Below, one piece after another: positions 1 to 5,726 of a stretch of 8,296 nucleotides of DNA (position 1 is the first letter of the stretch; each line of letters starts with the position of its first letter). The position numbers were made by a program, and so were the translations under genes. This stretch comes from Methanospirillum hungatei. GTDB taxonomy: Archaea; Halobacteriota; Methanomicrobia; Methanomicrobiales; Methanospirillaceae. The notes under the pieces are model-generated. The model was not told the DNA's origin and made no database searches. It worked only from the letters and a program-made list of their open reading frames with translations. Where the stretch lies: assembly GCF_020216685.1 (NCBI RefSeq), contig NZ_JAIWNS010000212.1, forward strand, positions 1 through 8,296. The letters run 5' to 3'.

Positions 1-691
1 CCAGGATCTGTCCCTCGATATGGTTCATCTCCGGATATTCAGGAAAATTTTCATGAAAATACCGGGAAGGCTCGTCAAGGAATCGGGCAAAGGTACTGAC
101 CACAGTATCGCTGAAATCATCACCCGGTTCATATCTCCGAACCGTTATCTCTTTTCCCCTGATTATCACGCAATACGATACTGTGGCGAATTCAGCGGTC
201 AGTTGATTGATCTCATCACAGAGGTGAGTAAATGGTTCAGATGCAATATAGTGCCTCAGATACTCCTGTAGATCAAAAAAGCCCTGTGAGTTCAGTGTAC
301 AGGCATTAAGTTCATGGACAAGCCCCCTGACGGTATCACAATAAATCCGGGCAGCATCAAAGAACCAGCTCTTTTTTTGCCAGGGATAATGGAGTTTTTC
401 AGACTGAACCAGATGACTTCGCATCATCTGCATCCCTTGTGCAAATCGTGATACTGCTGTGTGGATCTGTTCATTCTCCAGGTCACGAACGATCTCATGT
501 TGGTAGCTGATCTCCCTGATGCCGGGTAACGGGGCATAAAAATACGGTTTCAGGTTATACTCTTCATACCCGCTGATAATGGCGTGAACAATCTGATCTA
601 TGTGCAGATCAGAGAAGAAATCCGGTTCTGTGACACTGTTTTCTCGAATGTCATCTTCCGGTCCCTGGAAAAGAATGCTATAAAAGACCAT
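1..691 (-). CDS. MutS-family ATPase, N-terminal part (continues past left edge)
   Basis: The frame is open from an ATG at 691 to the window edge, giving 230 residues that begin MVFYSILFQGPEDDIRENS. I recognise it from the pattern of a family of MutS-like proteins that lack the mismatch-recognition domain. Visible pieces are an N-terminal F-x-S-I-L-F segment, then Y-A-P-L-P-G-I-R-E-I-S-Y-Q-H-E-I-V-R-D-L, which resembles the lead-in to the MutS helical core, then a helix-rich region. The Walker A and B ATPase motifs would lie outside the window and cannot be checked. MutS-family proteins act as DNA-binding dimeric ATPases in the cytoplasm; what this subfamily does in archaea is not settled. The start is supported by GGGGAG at 699-704, seven bases upstream, and the stop of the upstream small frame (692-694) directly abuts the ATG, which suggests translational coupling. 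Family assignment is from memory of homologues, so moderate confidence. Confidence 0.6.
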   Translation of the reverse strand, partial: MVFYSILFQGPEDDIRENSVTEPDFFSDLHIDQIVHAIISGYEEYNLKPYFYAPLPGIREISYQHEIVRDLENEQIHTAVSRFAQGMQMMRSHLVQSEKLHYPWQKKSWFFDAARIYCDTVRGLVHELNACTLNSQGFFDLQEYLRHYIASEPFTHLCDEINQLTAEFATVSYCVIIRGKEITVRRYEPGDDFSDTVVSTFARFLDEPSRYFHENFPEYPEMNHIEGQIL

Positions 692-817
692 TCAGCATCT
701 CCCCATGCTTTCGAAAATAGCCGCAAAATAACCTGTTCCATCCTCCATCACTGAAAACTGATGAAAAGAATGGTTTGCAAAATTAATCCCGCATAGAGAT
801 GGATATTCCCAACTCAT
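692..817 (-). CDS. Small or decayed reading frame upstream of the MutS-family gene
   Basis: This is a 41-residue frame from an ATG at 817 (starts MSWEYPSLCGINFANHSF, ends AIFESMGRC). The same frame stays open upstream to 940, adding 41 plausible-looking residues that include RANDLYPEGTYEGEY, but that extension has no ATG, GTG or TTG start. Either the gene starts at 817, supported by a GGTGA just upstream, or this is the 3' part of an older gene that has lost its 5' end. Its TGA at 692-694 is immediately followed by the ATG of the MutS-family gene, so the two are probably cotranscribed. I do not recognise the family. No membrane segment or metal-binding motif is visible. Confidence 0.4.
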   Translation of the reverse strand: MSWEYPSLCGINFANHSFHQFSVMEDGTGYFAAIFESMGRC

Positions 818-988
818 GTATTCACCTTCATATGTTCCTTCCGGGTAGAGGTCATTAGCACGGAGCGGTTTTCGGTGGACCTCATCACCGGCAGGAATCC
901 GTGAAGGGAGGACCTGCTGTATGTACCTATTGGAGAAATTTCATAATAAATGGTGAGGGTCTGATTTTACCAATGCCAGAAAAGGCAG

Positions 989-1006
989 AGGAATTTTACG
1001 ATTCCT
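989..1006 (-). terminator. Short hairpin over the transporter stop codon
   Basis: AGGAAT at 989-994 pairs with ATTCCT at 1001-1006 around a six-base loop that contains the TAA of the transporter gene. A second short stem (TGCC 974-977 with GGCA 984-987) lies just downstream in the minus direction. A short T run (TTTT) occurs between them but there is no long T tract, so termination here is only a weak suggestion. Confidence 0.25.
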
Positions 1007-2216
1007 GATTACCCAGAGATCGCCGTACCCTGATAAAGACGATGCAGGCGGCAAGTGACAACAGGGCCGGGACTACCGGTGCAAGTGATGCATTTGTCTC
1101 ATACATCCATCCGATGAGAATCCCTCCGATAAAAAACCCTGCTCCATAGACCGTATTGAATATGCCATAGGCAGTTCCCCGCTTTGATATATGAATACTG
1201 TCTGCTATGGCAGCACGAAGGACGGTCTCCTGAATCCCCATGGATATTCCAAAGAGGATTGCAGAGAGGAAGATGAGTTCCCTGCTCATGCCAAATCCCA
1301 GAAAAGGCAGGATGATACCGATAAGCGGGATAGGAAGGAGGAGGATAATCCCTTTTGTATCATAGAGTCTGCCGGCTATGGGAGCTATTGCTGCATCGAC
1401 CAGCATGGCACCGGCATAGAGAAGAGGTATTTCATATGCGACTAAAAGCCCGGTCTGTAATGCATGAAAGGAGATGAGCGGGAAGGAGAGAAACCCGGCA
1501 GTGCAGAGGAGGGTGAAGACTGAGAACAAGACAAATTCCTTACCGATGCCGGTAGTATCACTCCGGAGGGCACTATGGCCTTTCTCAAATGACACCGGAT
1601 CAGGAAGGAGTCTCCATGCAACCAGGACAAGTCCGATGAGGATGATAAACGGTATGAAGAGGAGAAGAAATCCCTCCTTATAGGTCCCGGTCCCTGCTAG
1701 AGCGACTGCAAGGATGACTGGGCCTGCAACCGCTCCGATCTGGTCCAGGAGTTCATGAATGCCAAATCCCATCCCCCTGCCGATAGGTGCGGTTGCATGG
1801 GAGAGGATGGTGTCTTTTGGCGGGGACCGGATTCCCTTCCCGATTCGTTCAAGTATGAAGAGAACTGCTGCCATCTCCCATGAACCGGTAAAGGCGAGAA
1901 GTGGCACCGTGATGAGCATCCCATATCCGAGAGCGGTCAAAGCCCAGTACATCCTGGTAGAGTCTGCAACCCTGCCTGATATGAGCCGGACTGCATATCC
2001 CAAAAACTCACCGGCGCCGGTTATCGTCCCGACAAGGACTGCAGATGCACCAAGGGTCAGCAGGTAGGGGCCACTGATACTCCTGGCTCCCTCGTAGATA
2101 ATATCACCACAGAGGGCGACTATGCCAAGGATAATAATAATCCGGTATGCCGTTTTATGGCCGGTCCGGTCCAGGGTCATAGATGATACTCTGTTCTGAT
2201 TTGATTTATGGTTCAC
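996..2216 (-). CDS. Major facilitator superfamily (MFS) transporter
   Basis: This encodes a polytopic inner-membrane carrier of 406 residues, the usual MFS length with about twelve hydrophobic helices. After a hydrophilic head, the first helix covers about residues 24-42. The loop between helices 2 and 3 carries an MFS motif A variant (G-R-V-A-D-S-T-R-M-Y at 81-90). The stretch E-R-I-G-K-G-I-R-S-P-P-K-D (123-135) and G-F-G-I-H-E-L-L-D-Q-I-G-A-V-A-G-P (150-166) are typical of the drug/metabolite efflux-like MFS_1 group in methanogens. The substrate cannot be read from sequence. The start is uncertain: GTG at 2216 gives 406 residues, while ATG at 2180 gives 394 and removes a 12-residue polar head; neither has a good ribosome binding site. 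It is transcribed divergently from the sensor kinase, and a TATA-like TATTTAAA at 2250-2257 suits a promoter for it. Confidence 0.88.
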   Translation of the reverse strand: MNHKSNQNRVSSMTLDRTGHKTAYRIIIILGIVALCGDIIYEGARSISGPYLLTLGASAVLVGTITGAGEFLGYAVRLISGRVADSTRMYWALTALGYGMLITVPLLAFTGSWEMAAVLFILERIGKGIRSPPKDTILSHATAPIGRGMGFGIHELLDQIGAVAGPVILAVALAGTGTYKEGFLLLFIPFIILIGLVLVAWRLLPDPVSFEKGHSALRSDTTGIGKEFVLFSVFTLLCTAGFLSFPLISFHALQTGLLVAYEIPLLYAGAMLVDAAIAPIAGRLYDTKGIILLLPIPLIGIILPFLGFGMSRELIFLSAILFGISMGIQETVLRAAIADSIHISKRGTAYGIFNTVYGAGFFIGGILIGWMYETNASLAPVVPALLSLAACIVFIRVRRSLGNQES

Positions 2217-2249
2217 TTCAGAAACAAGGAATCGGTTCCACTCATCTGC

Positions 2250-2257
2250 TTTAAATA
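2250..2257. promoter_or_regulatory. TATA-like box in the divergent intergenic region
   Basis: TTTAAATA reads as TATTTAAA on the minus strand, so it could serve either gene. Taking about 26 bases to the start site, minus-strand transcription would begin near 2227, ten bases before the GTG of the transporter. Plus-strand transcription would begin near 2280, giving the kinase a leader of about 70 bases that contains the inverted repeats at 2285-2330. This is inference from archaeal promoter spacing; start sites are not visible in the sequence. Confidence 0.4.
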
Positions 2258-2284
2258 GTATGACTGAATATTATCTTTCATAAA

Positions 2285-2330
2285 CCCGTTTTCTGACCCG
2301 TGAGGTACCATGTTCTGAAAAACGGGTCAG
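2285..2330 (+). repeat. Two overlapping, mutually exclusive inverted repeats in the kinase leader
   Basis: CCCGTTTT (2285-2292) is complementary to AAAACGGG (2319-2326), and CTGACCCG (2293-2300) is complementary to CGGGTCAG (2323-2330). Both stems need the same CGGG at 2323-2326, so only one can form at a time. Between the arms lies GAGGT followed by ATG-TTC-TGA (2309-2317), a possible start-stop mini-frame. The block is 22 bases upstream of the kinase ATG. It could be a leader switch or an operator; the sequence alone does not decide. Confidence 0.45.
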
Positions 2331-2351
2331 GAAATTGGAAAATCATCGATC

Positions 2352-4445
2352 ATGGACATCCTGATATTTTCTCTCCTCCTTATCGCCTCAGCGGGTATCA
2401 TGCTGGGTTTTGGCATATATAGCAGGCGGTATTCTTCCAACCCTGCAACTGTACCTTATCAGTTGCTCATGTATTTTGCAGCCGCATGGTCTCTGATATA
2501 TGCCCTGGAGCTCTCCTCACCCAATCTTCAGACAAAGATCTTCTGGCACAATATCAAGTTTATTTTTCTTCCATTTCTTCCGGTCTTTGAATTGTGGCTG
2601 GTCATTACGTTTCTTCGACGCGAAAACTGGATTTCTGGATGGAGATTTGGTCTTCTCTGCATTATTCCTACTCTCTCCGTCCTTTTTGCTCTTTGAAGTC
2701 CGCTTCATGCACTCTTTCGGTATCAGTTTGAACTCAAAGAGATCGGGGAATTTTCTGTTCTGACGTATGTTTCTGGTCCGTTCTTTCAGCTTCACATGGT
2801 TTACTCATACACTCTCATCTTCCTGGCCTTTCTCCTGCTGGTCTTTATCAGGGATGGAACTCATCGGATGTATCTGAAACAACGGATTATTTTAGCCCTT
2901 GCACTATTCCTGCCGGTTATCATTGCATTATCATATGATCTGGGATTCACCTTCATACCTGGCGTAAATCCGGCACCGGCATTCTTCTGGGTGATGGGAA
3001 TTCTCTACAGTATTGCATTATTCAGGTACAAACTCTTTGACCTGGTCCCGATAGTCCGGAGTACAGTGATTGATCGGATGGGAATGCCCATGATCGTTCT
3101 GAATAATGAAGAGAAGATAGTCGATATCAATCCTGCAGCTGTCCGCCTGCTTGATGCAATACAATCCCCTGTCGGGATTTCACTGAAAACCTGTGCATCC
3201 GCCTGGCCGGAACTTGTGAGTTTTGCATCAGGGGATTTTCAAGGACGGCAGGAGATTATTCGGAAGGAAAAGGATCAGAATTTCAATTATGAAGCCAGAA
3301 TTGATCTTCTATACTCTGATTCTGGAGATATTGAAGGAAAAGTACTTCTCCTGACAGATATTACCCTCCAGAAAAAACTGGAAGAAGAACTACGGGAGAG
3401 CGAACGCCGGTGGAAAAGTCTTATTGATGGTGCTCCCTTCCCGATTGTTATCATTCGTTCCTCAGATAATACGATTTTACTTGTAAATTCCCGGGCTATT
3501 GAGCAGTTTCAGGTGCCGGCAGACGATCTTATTGGAAGTCAGACTGACCGGTTTTATGGCGATATCTCTGTCAGGAATCCGATCATCGACCTTCTAAATA
3601 CGAAGAATGCGGTGGATGACGTCCTGATGGAGCTGAAGACAGAAAAAAAAGGTTCATTCTGGGTGTATGCATCGGTCCGGAAGATAACCTACATGGGCGT
3701 TGATGCGTATTTTGTATCATTTGCTGATATTACCCAGAGAAAACTGCTGGAAGATACACTTCAACAGAAGAATTCTGATCTTGAGATGCTTTCCCATTCT
3801 CTTGAAACGACGAATAAAAAATTAAACCTGCTCTCAAGTATCACCAGGCATGATATTCTCAATCAGGTACAGATAATTTTACTCCTCTCTGATATGCCTG
3901 TTCCACTTTCAGAGGAAGAGATCAAGCAGAATATGGCCATGATCTACGAGGCCGGGAAGGGTGTTCAGGAACTGATTGAGTTTACTGCGGAATATCAGTC
4001 TCTTGGACAGACAAAACCCGGCTGGCAGAATATTTCAGAGATTTGCACGAACCCTCACATTATCCGGATGGTATCAGGTATTGCCTATCGCATTCCTGAT
4101 GTCCGAATCCTCATTTTTGCAGATACCATGCTGAATAAAGTATTTTTCAACCTGGTAGAGAATTCTATCCGTCATGGGAAGACCGTTCAATCCATCTCTG
4201 TCTCGTTTGAAAAGAGAAATGACGGTTTTATCCTCATCTATGAGGATGACGGGTGTGGGGTCCCCTATGAGGAGAAAGAGAAGATATTTTCCAGAGGTTT
4301 TGGGAAGAATACGGGTCTTGGGTTATTCTTTATCAGGGAGATTCTCGACATCACCGGTCTTTCTATACAGGAATGCGGAATCCCCGGGAAGGGTGTCCGG
4401 TTTGAGATAGGTGTTCCGGAAGGGAAGTACCGGATTGATGGGTAA
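2352..4445 (+). pseudogene. Membrane sensor histidine kinase (7TM-PAS-PAS-HisKA-HATPase), split by in-frame TGA
   Basis: A single frame of 697 codons is interrupted only by TGA at 2694-2696 (codon 115). Codons after the stop continue naturally (SPLHALFRYQFELKEIGEF) and join the long downstream frame, whose first ATG at 2796 has no ribosome binding site, so the two halves are one gene. Residues 1 to about 225 form a histidine kinase N-terminal seven-helix sensor. Two PAS domains follow at about 238-338 and 350-462, the first ending L-L-T-D-I-T and the second F-A-D-I-T-Q-R. The phosphoacceptor is His500 in S-S-I-T-R-H-D-I-L-N-Q. The ATPase has N box F-N-L-V-E-N-S-I-R-H-G (Asn604), G1 D-D-G-C-G-V-P (632-638) and G2 G-L-G-L-F-F (655-660). 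It would autophosphorylate in response to a membrane signal; no response regulator is adjacent. A nonsense mutation or a sequencing error is most likely. Without the stop it would be an intact kinase; as read, a soluble PAS-kinase from 2796 is the longest possible product. Confidence 0.85.
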
Positions 4446-4466
4446 GAAAGGCCCTTGTATTACTCC

Positions 4467-4822
4467 TTATACCTGACCTGAACAGCGCAAAATGATCACT
4501 ACGCCGCCCTGACTTTTCCAATAAAAGTGAGTCAAATCCATCTCTTCAAGCATCTTCATAGTCTTTTTTTGAATGTTTACACTCCCGGATACATTGTCAA
4601 GAGCTGCAAAGAGTTCCCTGGCGATATGAAAGTCTTTGACCGTTGCATCTATCCGGTACCCTCCCCCGTCAAGTTCGGTCCGTTCCCTCTGGAACTGAAA
4701 TATCGCAGCAACAGACCGGATCATAGCAAGCAGCATCCCCGGGTTCCTCCGGTTTGCAGGAGACTCAAAATTATAATCGCCAGTGAGTTCTTTTCCGGTA
4801 AAAAATACCGTATCGTTATCAT
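4467..4822 (-). pseudogene. Frameshifted remnant homologous to the C-terminal region of the primase-helicase
   Basis: The frame from 4799 down to the TAA at 4467-4469 encodes T-G-K-E-L-T-G-D-Y-N-F-E-S-P-A-N-R-R-N-P-G-M-L-L and onward through Q-F-Q-R-E-R-T. It aligns with residues about 586-680 of the large plus-strand primase-helicase (N-R-R-N-P-D-M-L-L ... Q-F-Q-R-E-R-T ... I-S-A-T-x-x-D-F), roughly a third identical over 78 residues by eye, including a conserved stretch at DNA level. The frame lacks a start codon upstream of 4736. An ATG at 4822 with AGGTGA four bases before it encodes MITIRYFL in another frame and would enter this frame by a -1 shift at T-TTT-TTA (4799-4805). The best reading is a truncated, decayed copy of a related element's replication gene, in inverted orientation. 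Alternatives are a small protein made by frameshifting, or a free-standing product starting at ATG 4736 (89 residues). The last 18 residues do not match the large gene. Confidence 0.6.
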
Positions 4823-4840
4823 GGGTTCACCTATGAACCC
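4823..4840. repeat. Perfect 7-bp hairpin with 4-base loop
   Basis: GGGTTCA (4823-4829) and TGAACCC (4834-4840) are exact inverted repeats around CCTA. On the minus strand the structure covers the AGGTGA ribosome-binding-like sequence (4827-4832) and ends directly at the ATG (4820-4822) of the remnant, so it would sequester that site. It may equally be a terminal scar of the inserted element. Confidence 0.45.
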
Positions 4841-5050
4841 CCCTGTTCCGGACCCTCCTTCGATGAATGATACATACCCTTTCAGATATCACATCAGTAT
4901 CTGCTCCAGATGAACGGAGGGTATCCCCGCTGCCCTCTCTCACTTGTATATCCCAAAAATACCTCAGAGCAAGCACATTTTCCTGCCCGCACTCTCATGA
5001 TTGATCTGATTTCATTATCTAATTCAATTTATTTCCTGATTACTAACCGG

Positions 5051-5059
5051 TATATTTTA
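5051..5059 (+). promoter_or_regulatory. Archaeal TATA box of the primase operon
   Basis: TATATTTTA at the right end of an A+T-rich stretch matches an archaeal TATA box. With usual spacing transcription would start near 5077-5083, leaving a leader of about 75-80 bases before the ATG at 5158. No better candidate is visible closer to that gene. Confidence 0.5.
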
Positions 5060-5068
5060 ATCCATGCC

Positions 5069-5078
5069 GGATGCATCC
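5069..5078. promoter_or_regulatory. 10-bp palindrome at the predicted transcription start
   Basis: GGATGCATCC is a perfect palindrome that starts ten bases after the TATA box and overlaps the expected initiation site. A partly overlapping ATCC...GGAT pair lies at 5060-5072. A dimeric repressor bound here would block initiation, but no regulator gene can be tied to it from sequence. Confidence 0.35.
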
Positions 5079-5102
5079 TCTTCTCCCTTTTGGAAGATGA
5101 CT

Positions 5103-5129
5103 GACCACTGTGCCAAAACCCCTGTGGTC
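5103..5129 (+). repeat. Inverted repeat in the operon leader
   Basis: GACCAC (5103-5108) and GTGGTC (5124-5129) can form a six-base stem with a 15-base loop in the presumed 5' leader, just before the palindrome at the ribosome binding site. There is no T run after it, so it is not a terminator. Confidence 0.35.
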
Positions 5130-5133
5130 TTTC

Positions 5134-5151
5134 CCTTCCGGAAGGAGAGGT
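5134..5151 (+). promoter_or_regulatory. 12-bp palindrome overlapping the first ribosome binding site
   Basis: CCTTCCGGAAGG (5134-5145) is a perfect palindrome whose last two bases are the first bases of the ribosome binding site GGAGAGGT (5144-5151). That site lies six bases before the ATG at 5158 and decides that start over an in-frame GTG at 5110. As DNA the palindrome could be a dimer-binding site; as RNA it has no loop. Confidence 0.45.
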
Positions 5152-5157
5152 ACAAGC

Positions 5158-5385
5158 ATGAACGAAATATCCATGCGAACATACCGGGATATCTTCACCG
5201 ACAAAGAACTGGTGAGATACAACCCAGGACAAACACGAGAAGAGAAGAAGAATGCCGTGTCCCCAACCGATGACCTTGCTTGGCGGCGGATCACAGAAGG
5301 GGACTATTCATACATTATTTTAGCATTAGAAAAACCTACCCACGTCTCTTCAGGGTTGGCTTATAAGGCAGGGTGTGGTGTATGA
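5158..5385 (+). CDS. Small protein of unknown function, first gene of the primase operon
   Basis: A 75-residue, mostly hydrophilic protein beginning MNEISMRTYRDIFTDKELV and ending AYKAGCGV. The N-terminal half is highly charged (T-R-E-E-K-K-N). The middle segment D-L-A-W-R-R-I-T-E-G-D-Y-S-Y-I-I-L-A-L-E could form a short helix-strand core. There are no cysteine pairs, no signal peptide and no membrane helix. I do not recognise the family. The ATG at 5158 is chosen for its strong GGAGAGGT site; an in-frame GTG at 5110 would add 16 residues but has no such site. Its stop overlaps the next start by ATGA (5382-5385). As the first gene of a replication operon it could be a small DNA-binding or accessory protein, but nothing in the sequence proves this. 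Confidence 0.7.
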   Translation: MNEISMRTYRDIFTDKELVRYNPGQTREEKKNAVSPTDDLAWRRITEGDYSYIILALEKPTHVSSGLAYKAGCGV

Positions 5386-5726
5386 CTGATATACCCCAAT
5401 ACCAGACCATGCGAACCGCTCCTCATGCAGCCAGGTCATTTCTTGAGGCTCACGGGTATTGCACGATGCATCTTACCAATCGTCACTACCCGGTGGACTT
5501 TATCGCCTGGAAAGGACGGCAAGACATTCTTTTCGTCAGGGCATTCTCCGCTCGCGGCATGAAACCAAAGAAGAAATTTACCGCCCATCTTGACCGGCTC
5601 CGCTCCTTTGTCAGCAGTATCCTCTGCCCTGGCAGGGTTGAACTCTGGATCGGAGGAGGTCTGGAATGGAAACGGTATCATGTCATGGCCGGAGGATTTC
5701 GTGCCTTGTCCGGAGGTCTCATATGA
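5382..5726 (+). CDS. PD-(D/E)XK nuclease-like protein lacking the usual E-x-K
   Basis: 114 residues starting MTDIPQYQTMRTAPHAARSF. The pattern of an N-terminal helix, then H-Y-P-V-D-F-I-A-W-K-G-R-Q-D-I-L-F-V-R-A-F (residues 36-55), then a helix and a final strand-rich part (V-E-L-W-I-G-G-G-L-E-W-K-R-Y-H-V) resembles small restriction-endonuclease-fold or Holliday-junction-resolvase-like proteins. Asp39 fits the first catalytic acid. The next strand, where active members have E-x-K, reads F-V-R-A (51-54), so the metal-binding acid and the lysine are both missing and activity is doubtful. It may bind DNA structures without cutting. The fold assignment is by eye. The start is the ATG whose ATGA overlaps the previous gene; a GTG at 5373 would add three residues. 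It overlaps the primase gene by ATGA, so its role is probably linked to replication of the element. Confidence 0.65.
   Translation: MTDIPQYQTMRTAPHAARSFLEAHGYCTMHLTNRHYPVDFIAWKGRQDILFVRAFSARGMKPKKKFTAHLDRLRSFVSSILCPGRVELWIGGGLEWKRYHVMAGGFRALSGGLI

Larger units (their letters stand above)
4823..5157. other. Gene-free control region upstream of the primase operon
   Basis: About 335 bases without a convincing gene. It separates the minus-strand remnant from the plus-strand operon. It holds a perfect hairpin next to the remnant's start (4823-4840), a run from about 4995 to 5065 richer in A and T than its surroundings, a TATA box (5051-5059) and, in the presumed leader, three inverted repeats ending at the ribosome binding site. 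Short frames can be drawn through it (for example an ATG at 5064), but they have no ribosome binding sites and no recognisable content. An origin or attachment site could lie here, but no iterons, tRNA or direct flanking repeats are visible. Confidence 0.5.

Noticed and set aside
20..271. Plus-strand 83-codon frame at the left edge
   Set aside because: It is antisense to the MutS-family gene, has no ribosome binding site and no recognisable content.
1191..2067. Several plus- and minus-strand frames inside the transporter gene
   Set aside because: They overlap a clear membrane transporter in other frames and look like arginine/serine-rich out-of-frame translations.
2694..2696. TGA read as selenocysteine in the kinase
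   Set aside because: The position is in a membrane-linked loop with no catalytic role, and no selenocysteine signal structure was recognised.
2517..2795. Minus-strand 92-codon frame opposite the kinase
   Set aside because: It is a lysine-rich mirror of the hydrophobic membrane segments of the kinase, not a gene.
4527..4913. Plus-strand 128-codon frame over the remnant
   Set aside because: The opposite strand carries the homology to the primase-helicase, and this frame has no ribosome binding site or family resemblance.
4910..5104. Plus-strand 64-codon frame in the control region
   Set aside because: It runs through the TATA box and A+T-rich stretch and its composition is not protein-like.
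5043..5294. Minus-strand frames opposite the first operon gene
   Set aside because: They cover the operon promoter and leader and lie antisense to a gene with a strong ribosome binding site.
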